This document shows, piece after piece, positions 49,801 through 63,900 of a DNA stretch of 64,000 nt. Source of the DNA: Sipunculus nudus (Eukaryota; Annelida; Sipuncula; Golfingiida; Sipunculidae). Both the position numbers and the translations under genes were made by a program. The DNA lies in the NCBI GenBank assembly GCA_026874595.1, contig CM049316.1, positions 77,595,676 to 77,659,675 on the forward strand, written 5' to 3'. The notes under the pieces are model-generated. The model saw nothing but the letters and a program-made list of their open reading frames with translations. It made no database searches and was not told the origin of the DNA. The stretch's first letter is position 1; each line of letters starts with the position of its first letter.

Positions 49801-52800
49801 ACCTTCAAACCCCAAGCCGGGAATTTTCCACTTCTCGAACAGTCTGTAAGGTCCTGCACAACACGCGTTTCAGGAATTCTTTAGAAAGACATAGCCGTGT
49901 GTCTCTACACACCAGGCTCATCACATGACCCACGACCAGGCGTGAAAGCCCAAGGCTCACATGACAACGAGAATCCAACCAGCACGGATTAAACATAGAA
50001 TGTAATACGCGGCCAGACACGAGTGCCACAACAGGAGTTACGCCCGTGTCACAAAATAAAATGAGCACCTGTAACACTCCCCCTCCTGTAAGAAATAAGA
50101 AAGGTTTCACAGAAAACTTTCTTTTTGCGATCACAATCACTAAATTTTTACAACATCTCAAAAAACATCTTATTTACAACATTACATAAACATCTTGTTT
50201 ACAGAATTTCATAAACATCTCGATAAGCAATCAGCAAGTACATTGTCTTTCCCTTTAATGTGCACGATATCAAGATTGCAATCCTGTAAGAACAAACTCC
50301 ATCTCAACAATCTTTGATTTTTACACTTCAACTTGTTCATGAACGTAAGGAGATTGTGATCACTGAAGACAATGATAGGCCTGACTGATGAAGTAACGTA
50401 AATTTCAAAATGTTGCAACGCCAAAATCAAAGCCAAACATTCTTTTTCAATAGTGGAGTAGTTTTTCTGGTTTGCAGTAAACTTTCTTGAGAAATAACAA
50501 ATTGGATGATCTATGCCATCATTGCCTTCTTGTAACAACACAGCGCCAGCAGCACTATTACTAGCATCTACGGCTAACTTAAAAGGTACTAAATAGTCTG
50601 GAGCTGCTAAAACTTGTGAACTTTGCAGAATTGCGTTCAAATTCTTAAATGCATTTCACACTGAACACTCCATACAAACTTTTGTTTCTTCTTTAACAAA
50701 TTAGTCAAAGGTTCAGCTACAGCAGAAAAATTTGGACAAAACTTCCTGTAGTATCCAACCATACCAAAAAACGCACTATTTGCTTTTTTTTCTGGTCTAG
50801 GAAATGCAGAAATAGCACTTATCTTAGCATCAACAGGTTTTACCTGACCCTGCCCTACAATATGACCCAAAATGTTTGTTTTCATTTTACTTTGTGCAGA
50901 TTTAAGATTTGACTTTGCAATCTCACAAGCATTGTGTAGTTTAGTGAGAAAGTCTGAGACATACTGCAGTAAACTAAGAGAATCAGGATTTTTACACAAG
51001 AGTTTTTCTTTAAGCAGTTTCGATGGAAGTTCCGTTCGAGGTCCATGTCTGAAAATTAGTTCAGAGGGACAGAAACCCAAGGACTCCTGAAAGGATTCGC
51101 TGATAGCAAACAGCAATAGGTGGATTCCTTCATCCCAGTCTTTCTGTGTGTCATAGCAATAATTCCTGATCATGTTTTTTAATGTCTGGTGAAAACGCTC
51201 GAGGGCGCCCTGACTTTCAGGATGGTATGGCGAAGAGCTGTACTGTTTTATACCTAGCTCAAGCATAACTTGTTGGAATAAGCCAGATTTAAAATTAGAC
51301 CCTTGGACAGACTGGACGGATTTTGGCAATCCAAAAGTTGTAAAAAAACTTAGTCAGAGCTCTGACAACACTTTTGGCATTAATTTGGCGCAATGGTATT
51401 GCCTCAGGGAACCTGGTAGATGTGCACATAATTGTCAGCAAGTATTCATGTCCAGATTTTGTTTTGGGCAGTGGTCCAACACAATCAACAATAATCCTAC
51501 TGAATGGTTCCTCGAAAGCAGAAATAGGCCTAAGTGGGGCCTTAGGAGGATTCTGATTGGGCTTGCCTACCATCTGGCATGTATGGCAAGACCTACAATA
51601 TTGTACAACATCTTTCCTGAGGTCAGGCCAATAGAAATGTGTACTAACTTTCTGATAAGTTTTATTTATACCTAAATGGCCAGACGAAGGAGCCTCATGT
51701 GCCATGCTTAGAACTTCATTGCGAAAGCTCCTGGGCATTACTATTTGATGTTTGATGGCCCACTCATCATGAGCGCATACATTAGGTGGTCGCCATTTAC
51801 GCATAAGTACTCCATTTTTGACATAGAAACAAACTGGGTTCTGTGACAGTTCATCTTCAGAAACTGCCCTGGGAAACAAACATGAAATATCAGGGTCCTT
51901 ATGCTGTTCCGCGATAAGTTCTGACCTTGAGAATGCTGCATCCTGTACAGGCAAGTCGTTAGACGAGTCACTAGTGACTCCCAGAGTGTTATTATCTGGA
52001 CCATTATCCTCATGTGTGCCTTTCCCGGCCATAGATCTAGTTACAGCACATGAAGGATACAAACAAGGAATTTCCTGACTTTCCGGATCAGTGTCCTAAT
52101 CAAGTGACGGCTTTTCTGTCACTATTGGTACAGGCTGTACTTTGTCACCTGCAACATCATTGCCTAGCAGCAACTGAATTCCCTTAAAGGGTAAAGCAGT
52201 TCTTATGCCAAAAGTAATATTTCCAGAAATCAAATCTGACTTTAAATGGATACTGTGAAGCGGAACTGAAGTGTGCCTGTCTGAAAACACACCATTAACC
52301 ACTGCATGTGCACCAGTAAAGAAAATGGCAAAGTGTCTGCTAACATGAGAGTCTGGCCCGAACCAGTGTCCCTCAAAATTCTAATAGGGGTAGAATGTGA
52401 AAAATCACCTGAAAGTGATACAAAACCATCATGTATGAATGGCTCAAATAACTCCATTTCAGAGTCACGAGAGGAATTTACTACCTAAACCTCATCAAAC
52501 AAAGAACTGACATTGACAGTGCCAGTCATAAACTCTGTGTCAGAGTCATCTAAGGAATCTTCATCCTTTTTATCATCAAACTCCTCATTGGAGTCAACAG
52601 AGGAATTTTCCTCAACAGAAACAAACTTTTGTTTGTCATAAGAGGACCTGGCCTCATTTGAAATACTCTCGCAAGAGTCATAAAAGGAGAATACTCCTCG
52701 CAGGAGTCTTGAAAGGACCTAGACTTATTTAATTCCTCGCAGGAATCAACTGAGGTTTTTACTCCGCAATCTACGGATTCTTCTTTGGATTTAGACGGCA

Positions 52801-55800
52801 CTTGGGCCTCCGTAGCATCAAACTCTTTTTTGAGTCAACAGAGGAGTTGTACCCCCTATTTACATGAAAACAGCCTGGCTCTTGTACTAGGCTATGCATA
52901 GATTTTGAAACAAAACCAGAAGGTTTGCTATTTGTTTTATTCGCAAGTTTCCAGCAGTCAAATATTAGACGACCTTCCTTCTTGCAGTAATTACATATTT
53001 TCTTTGAAAATGACTGGTCTTTGTTGGACTTAGACACAGTGGACGTGGACTGAGATGTAGCTATGGACTTTGTTGAACTATCAGGACTACTTGTACTGGG
53101 TGACTGTGCTTTAAACTTCTTTTGACCATACTGATTTACATTTTTGTTTGTGAATGACTGGTTTGATTTGCTAGTAAAGGACATTTTGTGTGTCAATGAA
53201 TAATCATTAGCTAATTGAGCAGCAATGTCAAGTGTTTCAGGACTTTTCTCATCGAGAAAAGTTTTAACATCTGCGTTAATGCAGCGCTTTAATTCTTCAA
53301 GCAAAATCACCTGGCGCAAATTGTCATATTCTTTCATTACATTTTTAGAACTACACCAGCGATCAAACAACTGCTCTTTTGTCCTAGCAAATTCGACGTA
53401 GGTCTGATTTTTGCGCTTTTCCCAATTTCTAAATTTCTGGCGGTAAGCCTCTGGAACTAACACATAACCTTTTAGGATTAACCGTTTTACCAAGTCATAG
53501 TCAGCAGCAGCTTCTACTGAAAGCTCTGTATAAATTCTCTGGCCTTGCCAGTCAATACACTTTGTAACAGCATATTCCAATTTTCCGTAGGTCGTAGCTA
53601 CCTTCTCAAAGTGTAAGAAATATTTATCAACCTCTTTTTCTTGAAAAGGTAGGACAAGTCTAATGTGTTTAGTAACATCAAAACTGTGAGCTGGGCCGCA
53701 CTTAGACTACGTTCTACTTTAAGTCTTTCTAACTCACGTCGTTTTAACTCAATTTCTTTTTCTTTTTCCTTTTCTAGTCTGTCTCTTTCTATTTGTTTTT
53801 CTAGTCTTTTTCGTCTTTCTCTTTCTAACCGTTCTTTCCTCTCTTTTAATGCAGGCTCATGTTGCATTTCTAACTTTTTTTAAGCATAGCAAGGCTATCA
53901 TTTTTTTGTGTTTCAACTTCAGTCTCTTCAATTAAACCTTTGCTAACTAGATCTTGCATGATTTTAGCAATGATATCAGGCTTTCTCAAAGCTTTTTTAA
54001 CACTAAGCCCTAAGTGTTGTCCCAAACGCAACAACTGGGCTTTGGACAACTGTTCAAGTTGATCAGGGTCCGGATCGTCAACAAATGTCTCAGGTTTGAA
54101 ATCTGCCATGTTAAGATGTCAAAACAATAACAAGAAACCACTGAGATAAATCCTGTAAACAATGTACTGTAAACAATATGTAATCTTGTAAGCAATGTAT
54201 GATAAAACAATGTCAAGGTCAAGGCCTAATAAATTTGAAAACTATTAAGCATCCCGACCAGAGCCCCCAATTTTTGTTACGGAACCTAATATAAACAGAT
54301 CACGTATGCGTGATGAACACAAATTCTGTAACGGAGATTTTTAAAAAATCAGATTCTGTAACACTAGGCAGCGTGTAATGTCTGGGGGAATGAATAAAGA
54401 AGTCAGTGGTTTTTTGTTAACAAATAACTATAATTTATTCTTAAAACAACCCTAACAATACAATACACTAAACCAATACAATTATATAGTAAAACAGCGT
54501 TATAGCAACAAGTCAATACAATCACACAGAAAGATAATGGTACAGTCACCACGATAAGTCCTTTAAATGTAAACTCTCGGAGAATGACAGTCCTGTGGAA
54601 AGTTCTTGCAACAACCCAGAAAGTAAACTGAAGTCCAAATGTATAAAATCCAGGAGAAAGTTTTTGAAAATGAATAATTGCCGCATTCCTCGAATAAGGT
54701 CCTAGAATCTGACACACGATTCTGCGTCCGCTGGAATCTGCTCTGCTGTCTGCCCTTCTGCTGTCTTCCGTTCTAAAAAACCGTCCCTTTATATACCTTC
54801 ACATCCCAAGCCGGGAATTTTTGACTTCTCGAACAGTCTATAAGGTCCTGCACAACACGCGTTTCAGGAATTTTCTAGAAAGACATAGCCGTGTGTCTCT
54901 ACACACCAGGCTCATCACGTGACCCACGACCAGGCGTGAAAGCCCAAGGCTCACATGACAACGAGAGTCTAACCAGCACGGATTAAACATAGAATGTAAT
55001 ACGCGGCCAGACACGAGTGCCACAACAGGAGTTACGCCCGTGTCCATAATAAAAAGAGCACCAATAACAATACTAACTCACCTTCTACTGGAGGCAGAAA
55101 AACCGTGTAGGCGGCCTTGAAGTATGGTACAAGGAAGGCCCGGTGGGCGTAGAGTCTAATGTAGAAATGGTTGCTCTCCGACCTGAGGTCTTTCTTTGCA
55201 CTGTTACACAGTTTCTGACTGTCGCCCGACACAGCCGTACTCCCGTCATATATACCGAGGTAGTTATCCTCACAGTCATTTGGCGTCTGTATGGTAAGTT
55301 TCTCAAAGCGGATGAATAACTGAAAAAAAAGAAATCCCGAAATTTCAATTAAGACTTCAGTTAAACACATCACACTGCGTAAATATATTGGACACAGAGC
55401 CTGAAATCACAGTACTGTCTGAAAGCCCTCATCGGAGTTATGGGGTACCTTTGAACAAGATTTTTGTTAGTTACGGTTACTACCGCCTTTGCTTCTTAGC
55501 GCCATCTAGAGTTCAAACATTGAACGAATTGGATGCTTAAAGGGACATAATCAGGATCATTATTATGCCAATTCTTTCACACTATCAGTTCAGTTTTGCA
55601 TTGAACAAAGATTTCCTAGCAGAACCATCCCAGCACACAGTCTCATTTCCTCGCATACGGCTGTTTAACACCTTGTTATTACTGTGCGTGTTTGTAAACA
55701 CAGTACACCATAACAAGGCCGCGTGACCGGAGGTCATATTAATAGGGACAACACGCGCTGTTTCAGCCAGCGGGAACATGTATTGTATTTTTTGCCAAGT

Positions 55801-57719
55801 CAGTCAGGGTATCTCTTGATTGACACGTGTTGTGGTTCCGCGCTGAAATCGGCCCCACGCACTGTGTTTATGTTGATACCTGCCATCGGGCACGGTCCAC
55901 TCTTTTCAACACTTGGTTACAGGAGTACGCAAACGGTTTCAAGGCAATGTTTTGGTAGGTACCGATTTATTTTAAAGGGAAGAATTTTTCGTGTTTACTC
56001 AACATACTTTATAGGTAATTGGGCCCCTTTAAGATATCTATCTTTTCGATGAAACGTTAGCTTTAATCATATTTCAGCTATTGATGGGACGATATGAGTT
56101 TTTGATATCATTATAATTATTTAAATTTTATCCCAATATTCCGAGTTTTCGCGATATCATTAACAATATATAATGTCATTAATGAGCCATCAATAATAAT
56201 AACAGCAGCAACCTCTACGGTCCTGATTTAAGACAACCATTAATATCATACCCAATGTGTCAGGATCACAGGATCACTCGGTAAGGGATGTAAATTGCAT
56301 GAAAGCGCTGCAGATGTGCGAGCTTAAGTTGCGGGGACTCCTGCCCCCATCGTCAAATTACCGGTATGCTTGTCAGAACTTTCCACAATATGTTTCCTAT
56401 AACTACATAAAAGCCGGAGCATCCCGGAGAGTTTTGGAGAGCGTGTCATAAACATAATGTATAAATATTCCAATCCCCATTTTATATGACAAAATATGCA
56501 ACCCGTCAGAAATGTTGGATCCGGTGACACTATTACGTTGACATTTTCGTTCCATGTAATAGAAGGATTAATATGTCATTTTACTGCTCATTCTTTATTA
56601 TATTATTTTCTCTTGGAATTCTTCGGTTTTTGTCCTCTCTGATTGTCCTGCTACTTCCGTATATTTCCGACTAATCCCGAAGTCAGTAAGCACACGGTTC
56701 TACACACACGTAGGTGATAAAATGAATGCGGTTTATAAAAATAAGTATGATTCTTGAATATTAATGTTATTTTGAACATGGACGGAGCCGAATTATGCCA
56801 GTTTGTCCATGTTAAAAAAACACTTCAAGGGCTTGCTTGTGAACCAAAATCGTGGATATAAATGCATATCGTAATATCGCGATAATAGGAAAGTTGGCAG
56901 TACGATATCCGTTGTTGTCAAGTATCGTGAAAATACCGTTTACCGATAACCGTCCCAATCCTAATTTCAGCTCAACGCAGTGAAATGTTATGTCTTATCG
57001 TTAGCAATCCACTCAAAGGAACAAGAACATACAAAGGAATTATGCCTTACTCAAATATTATGTGTTTCACTAAATGAACACAAGATGGCGCTGATATACA
57101 ATAGCGTTTATACCGTAATTTATAATGAAGAAATATTTGAGGTACCAATAAATAAAGCTAGCCTTTACTTCCGGTGGGAAACTTATGAACTCTATGAACA
57201 GACTGTAACAGTTACGTTTTTCTTAGTTTAATCGTAGAGAGTAATGATTTAGTACATATTGTTAAAGTTGTAATATTAGAATTATTGAAAAAATAACGGC
57301 TCTGAATCAAAGCTGAATTAACTTGTTCAAAACATAGGACAGTTTCTTTTGTTGTAAAGATCTATATCACACCCTAAACCTGGTCACGTGGTTGCTGTTA
57401 AATGAAAATTCCGTAATATATAATTATTCCAAAAAGTTATTTCACCCTTTGCCGATCTGTTTTGCTAAATATTCTAAGTTCAAACATATCCCATATTTAT
57501 TTTCAACTGTAAAAACTTACACTTCTCTGTAGTGACATTTAAAAAATTTGGTAAATATTAAATTAGAATGAAATATAATGAGATATTACCTGTAATGTAA
57601 ATGCAAAGAGTGAAAAACTTTGTCCGAAATCTAAAAATGATCTGAGCTTTGAAACGTTAAAGATGATTATACTTGGTTACACCAAACATGTCTCCACCTG
57701 CGTTTTACAAATAATTTTC

Positions 57720-57765
<46 letters not shown>

Positions 57766-60700
57766 GAGCGCCGTATTTCCGAATGTCGAATTTCCGAAAA
57801 TTCGTTTTTACGAAATTTAAAATGAGGAACCGAAAATTTATTCGTATTTCCGAAATATTTTATGATAACACCTCAAATGAATTTCTGTAATAACGAGTCA
57901 CAAAGGCCTGCAGTAAGGTGGTCAAGCTGAGTGGTGACCCTAATTAATTTGTTCTGGGCCGATGCTGTCGCCGGGGCGAAGGTGTGATAACTACAGCTAG
58001 TCGCGCAACGCCAGGCTCCGTATACTCCACGTAAGCGACTGAGCAGTTTATCCAAGAGCACTTGCGTATAATCAACCATATCTCGTTTGTACTCAGGCAA
58101 GCATAGTTCGTCGGCTTGGATGTCCGGCCAAACAACTTAGTAGTTTACTCGCAAGAGTATTGGTGAGGTGTCATTCGCACATCGCTTGTGCTCAAGTTGG
58201 TTTAGATGCGAGGCCATAGCAAACGAGCCTGGCCACACAATTCATTCCGAGAGAGCAACTGTGTCACTCACTCAAATTTTGGCGTTATTCAGCTTATATT
58301 CTGTCAAGAACACCAGTCGAACACGATCGTCTGTCACCTGCCAGAGATATGGAGTCAAAGAAAAGAAAACGGACAGCGTTATGCGTGTGCCACATTAGCA
58401 CTGCCTGCGGGCTGTTAAAGAAACTAACCGTGCTACAATAATGGCGATGTCATTTGACCTTTCCCTCCCGTGAATTTGTCGGAATAAAATGGCACACAAG
58501 TATCCTAAAAACAGGTTAAAATGGGTTTCACCTATTAAATTCTGCAATACTCCGATAATGTTATAAGTTTCGGTCGTAAATTACGTGGGTCGAAAAGAAA
58601 CATGGTGTTCCCTCATTAATATAGCGTTAAGTTAAGCATAAACTGTCGTACGAAATTTGCCCTAAACCCTCGATCGAATTCCCGAAAATTCGTTTTTCCG
58701 AAAGAAAAGCTTGTCCCCCGACGCTTTCGGAAAAACGGCGCTCTACTGTATATCAATAATTTCCTATATAAAGGTGCATACGGAAGCGATGGCCTAATAT
58801 GGGAGTCAAGAACTTTATATTTATTTTCCTTTTAATTTCACAATTTTTTTTACTCTTTCCAATGATCGGACAGGTCAGATGTGTCCCTTCATGAGTAGCC
58901 ATTTTGTTTTTGCTGATCCTGTTACTTTGACGATGTGCAGGGTAGTACTGTCTTATCTTGTTAAAAATTAGGCCCTTTAATCTTCTACCCCACATTCTAA
59001 TTTGTAAAATGTTACTAATAAAATATCCATATGTAGAAAATAGGTGCACACGAGCGGATGGAACAGGCTATAGACAGGAAGTAGTCAGTGGTAGAGGGCA
59101 TTAGACAGGAAACAGGTATTTGTAGACAGAATTAAGAAGACAGACGCACCCTATGTTGTAGCGGAGCGAGCATCATCCATGTACAGTCTACCGGGCCCTC
59201 TGTCTCGTTGGCTTTGTTAATGAACTGTCTCTTAATGTCCCTCGACGTGATCTCTCCCTCGAGGTGATTCAACATGATCGGCATCAAACACACTGAATAA
59301 GAGAGTGTATTCATCAATTACTACACGCATATGTTCACGAACATGGTTAAACAGTTACACAGTGAGTATTTTACAATAGATAGCAACATCAAAGAGGTCT
59401 TCATCCCATTTTCAAAGAGTTCATCTATTTTCATCTAATTAACTTTTCATTGACAAACCCCCCTTGTAAACGAATAAAACCTTTTCAATGCAAGATAATT
59501 TAATAAATTAATACTGCTTTCTTATGACCTTGAGAAGTTTAATGATGTACTGACTTCGTTTTTTTTTTAGAAGAGCTGCGCTTTAGTTCAATTAAATATT
59601 AGCATGTATTCTTTTTGTTATAATATCAAAGCACTAAATAAACATAATATCTTTACAACTGTTATGAAAATATTTAGTGTTATTCGAACAGCCATCAGAT
59701 CTGCTGTTTTATCTCTCTTTTCTACTAAATATAGTTGTCATTAAAATTCAAAACATTTTGAGTGTTCCCAGTTATCAACAAGTCTAAATCATTCTACATC
59801 GCTTCTAGATTGTCTTGTTTATTATCTGCATTAAGTCAAGTATGTCTAAGTGAACGAGGGCTAGAGTAATAAAGAGTATGCTACCTATAGGTCACGTGGT
59901 ATTTGACAAAAATGCATGCATACTATATGAGATCTTTGAATATACTATAGTAGTTATATATACAATAAAGTAATAAAACAATGTATTTACCAAAGTTCCA
60001 CAATACTATTTAATTGACATTTGCATGAAAATAAGGATCTATCAAAGTATATATGTAAATTGCCCTAAACGTCAGACGAAATCTGAATAGATATTACCTA
60101 CAACAATGAAGAATGACACAATTTCAAAATAAAAAGAAAATGAATAAAACCCTGATTTGTCACAGCTGAGCAAACCCACATATAACCGCTCAAAATTAGA
60201 AAATAAAAACAGAATGTTAACTACTGCACAAACGTATCCTTTTTTCTTCCTGAAAAGGACAAATTAAAATAATATAATGAAAATAACACGACCAAAATAA
60301 AAGTAAAGCTTTTCACAAATGATTAATCTTTTCAAGAACAGATCATAGCATTCAATTTGTGTAGAGATTAGCATTATAGTAAGCTATAGACTTAAAATTA
60401 CATCTAAAAGCGAATCACAAATTGAGCGAACCAAGCCATACACTACGTTGGGATGGAGGGGCATGCGCAAGCTTGTATCATAAGTTGACAACGTGACACC
60501 ATTTAACACACCTGATTTGTCGTCAAACAGGGCGCGTAAGTCGATAATTCCTGTTCCGGTTCGCATTTGGGTAAATTCAGAAAACTTAATTGCTACATTA
60601 TAATGAAATGTCCAGTGGCTAACAAGCAGAAATGACAATATATTTTTGCATGATATTCAATTTTATAAGTAAGATAAATTATGTAACGTTATGATTCTGT

Positions 60701-60897
60701 TAAAATATTTCACTGATTCTTTTAACGCCCTGTGGTTGGGTCTCGGTTATCTAAAATTAATCCTGCATCTTGCACAATTGCCAGTGTGACGTCACAGAAG
60801 GGCAAACAGGATTTTTCAACAATTTGGCCAAAATCTTCCTCCTAAACGAAAATAAGCCCGTTGTCGACATACTCTATAGGTTGGGTGACGTCACGTT

Positions 60898-60947
<50 letters not shown>

Positions 60948-63900
60948 CACAGGCAGGCAGACAGACAGATTATATGCCATCACAGGGTTCCAAGCTGAGG
61001 CATTTAAAATAACACTCTGACGTCATAATAGCGGCATGATAGTGTACTCTTATTGTCCACCCGCATATCGTTTAGATTGGAAACAAAAACATGATTAATA
61101 TTTTCTTCAAGGTCTTTGTAATTAGCTAAGTTTACTTTTAGATTACAGTTGATTCTTAGGTTTTTCATTTTATTCAATCAAAGTCTCAAATTACACTCAA
61201 GACGCCTAATAACTATATATCATTGCACCTGATGTCTAATCTTGCATTGTCATGAACCATTCAACATGTATCTCCATGGTACCAAGATATACTTACTGCT
61301 GTGGTTTCCTTTTGTTTCATTGATCTCTGAAAAGATATAAATTGAAGATTATACAAATAATTAATTACTCTAGTTTATCATAATATGTAACGCATCCCCA
61401 AATAATTAAAATATTTTTTCTGGAACATCGGTTACTTGATGAAGAGTTTTATTTTGTATCTATATCAAGGCTCCCAACAACAGTCCATGAAATAGTCCGA
61501 CACAAGCCGATTTGTATTGTGGACCGGCGCATTGTATTAAATCTTATTAGAAACTGAAAGTGAAATAAATAATATATTTTTATTTCCCTTTTTAAGGGGT
61601 CTGAATATCCGAAACGCATTTTGCACTAGACCGAAGCATTTATTGATAACAAGAACCTTGGGAACTGCGACTTGGTACCACTTACAATTAACGTGTATAT
61701 CTATTTGTCTGTTTAATCCATTTAGTTTACATCAGCAATAGTTTTTATTGGAATTTTTGGGGACGTGTAAGTTGGAATCGTAAATTGCAACGTCGCTATA
61801 TATGATTCCACAAAATAACTTGTGCATAATCATGCAAGTCTGGATTTCTTATTATATTTAAACGCCTGCCTGGTTGCACACTTTGCAAGAGTGTGCAATA
61901 CGAGCTTCTTCCTCACTGTTATGTATATGTCACAGGCGAAATTAGAATCCAGGCGGATTTAAAATCCGCCTAGGCGAGATTAAAATTTTGATTTCGCCTA
62001 GGCCAGATTAAAATTTCAATCTCGCCTAGGCGGATTTTAAATCTGCCTAGGCGAGATTGAAATTCTGATTCCGCCTAGGCCAGATTAAAATCCTACTTTA
62101 TTTATATGTGGGATTTCAATCTCGCCTAGGCTGATTTTAAATCTGCCTAGGCGAGATTGAAATTCTGATTTTGCCTAGGCCAGATTAAAATCCTAGCTTT
62201 TAATCTGCGTCATTCAATTCTTTGGTTTAATCATGCTGATTGTTTCATAATAATTGCAGTTTATTCTCACATTTGGCGTGGAGAGATTTATCTGTTGAGA
62301 ATAGTATATCTGAACATCTTAATGAATAGGACCATTTTAGGAATTTAAGATCTGCCCTGGCCAACAAGATAGAAATTTTGATTTTGCTTTGTTTTAAGTG
62401 TAAGTTTTACAGAAACTTTGGATTTTGAAAGATCAGTTTATTAAGAACACTATATCTTAATGAACATAAAAAATAAATGGATTTTTATAATCACTGATGC
62501 TAAAGAATGCTTTACAGAAGTGATGAAGTTTTTTCTGACAGGTGGGTGAAATTAAAAAAAAAAACAGGTATATTTTCAGTCTGATTTTTTCAGGTTTCAG
62601 CATTTATTTTTTGCCTTGGCAAATAACATTATATTTGGGCTTTTTATTAGCTGAAAGGGGCAAGGAAGATACAGGTATTTGAATATTTTAGTTATTTATA
62701 TTGTTCATTATAAATGGTGCATACTGCATATTTTAGACTGTGATTACCATGTAGTTATGGAATTGCTAAATGTTAAATATAATAAAAGAGTATCTTTTTA
62801 TACATGTGTTCTTGGTAGTTACTCTCAGAATATACACAACTAGTCTGTTTAATTCCCTCATTTATTTATACAATAATATCTGTAATTTTTTGCAGCTACT
62901 CAATGTTCTGAGGCTCAATGTTCTCGTGTCCACTTAAAAGAAATAGGGAAAAAATATATCTTAACAATAAGGTTGAGATATTCTTAAGTAGACTGGTGTA
63001 TTTCAGGATATTTTAAAATAAACTGTTTCTCTTGGTAACATCTAAACTAAAATATTCTCATGTAAACTAGTGTATTTCAGTTTATCCTAAAATGAACTGG
63101 TTGACTTCTGGATATCCCAATGTGAACAAGTGTACATTGGAATATTCCAATCTCAGTAGTGACTATCCCCATTGCAACCGTTAAGATGGGGATTACCATC
63201 TCAAATAGTTGAGTTTCGAACTCAACTGGATTCCCATCTACACTGTGACATATGTATTTTTTTTTTATTAACATTTTGTGTGAAAATGTGCTGTAGAACA
63301 CGGTGGAAAAAAATTAAAATATTTGGTAGACTACCAGTTTTGCAGATGTGTACATTAACATATTTCGTGTTGTTTTGTCAGTCTGCTAAAATTAAATTGC
63401 TATTAAATATGTTAAAAATAAAAGGACAACCCCAGTAAAATCATGAGTGTAATAAAACTGAATTTATTTTAAGCTCAAGTAACTTGTTTTAGTCACTAAT
63501 TTTATAATGTTATCATTAAATATTAAGATTATACTTTTGAAGATATACATTATAATGAAATAATCAGCATGATTAAACCAAATAATTGAATCAAGCAGAT
63601 TAATAGCTAGGATTTTAATATAGCCTAGGTGAAATCAAAATTTCAGTCTCGCCTAGGCAGATTTTAAATCCGCCTAGGCGAGATTGAAATCCTACATATG
63701 ATCATAACAGGATTTTAATCTCGCCTAGGTGGAATCAAAATTTCAATCTGGCCTAGGCAGATTTGAAATCCGCCTAGGCGAGATAGAAATTTTAATCTTG
63801 CCTAAGCGAAATCAAAATTTCAATCTCGCCTAGGCGGATTTTAAATCCACCTGGATTCTAATTTCGCCTGTGACATATATACAAACGTGTTTGTTCCTGA

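Larger units (their letters stand above)
49267..55073 (-). mobile_element. Gmr1-like Ty3/Gypsy LTR retrotransposon, complete ends but inactivated
   Basis: Two LTRs (49271-50076 and 54275-55069) begin TGTTAC and end TAACA, flanked by the 4-bp duplication ATAC (49267-49270 and 55070-55073). Minus-strand order is gag, protease, integrase, then RT connection/RNase H: integrase lies before the RT part, the Ty1/copia-like order described for the Gmr1 group of Gypsy elements. Gag has a SCAN-like capsid, matching the published origin of the SCAN domain in Gmr1-like elements. Defects: the RT palm is deleted, there are several frameshifts and a TAG after protease, and the second integrase aspartate is changed to valine. 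The element sits in the NETO-like intron in the gene's orientation. Confidence 0.88.

Noticed and set aside
60384-60638. Possible extra NETO-like exon (TGIIDLRALFDDKSG before a GTGTGT donor)
   Set aside because: No convincing acceptor, and the microexon at 61297-61326 joins the CUB1 and CUB2 exons in phase without it; no similarity to NETO linkers.
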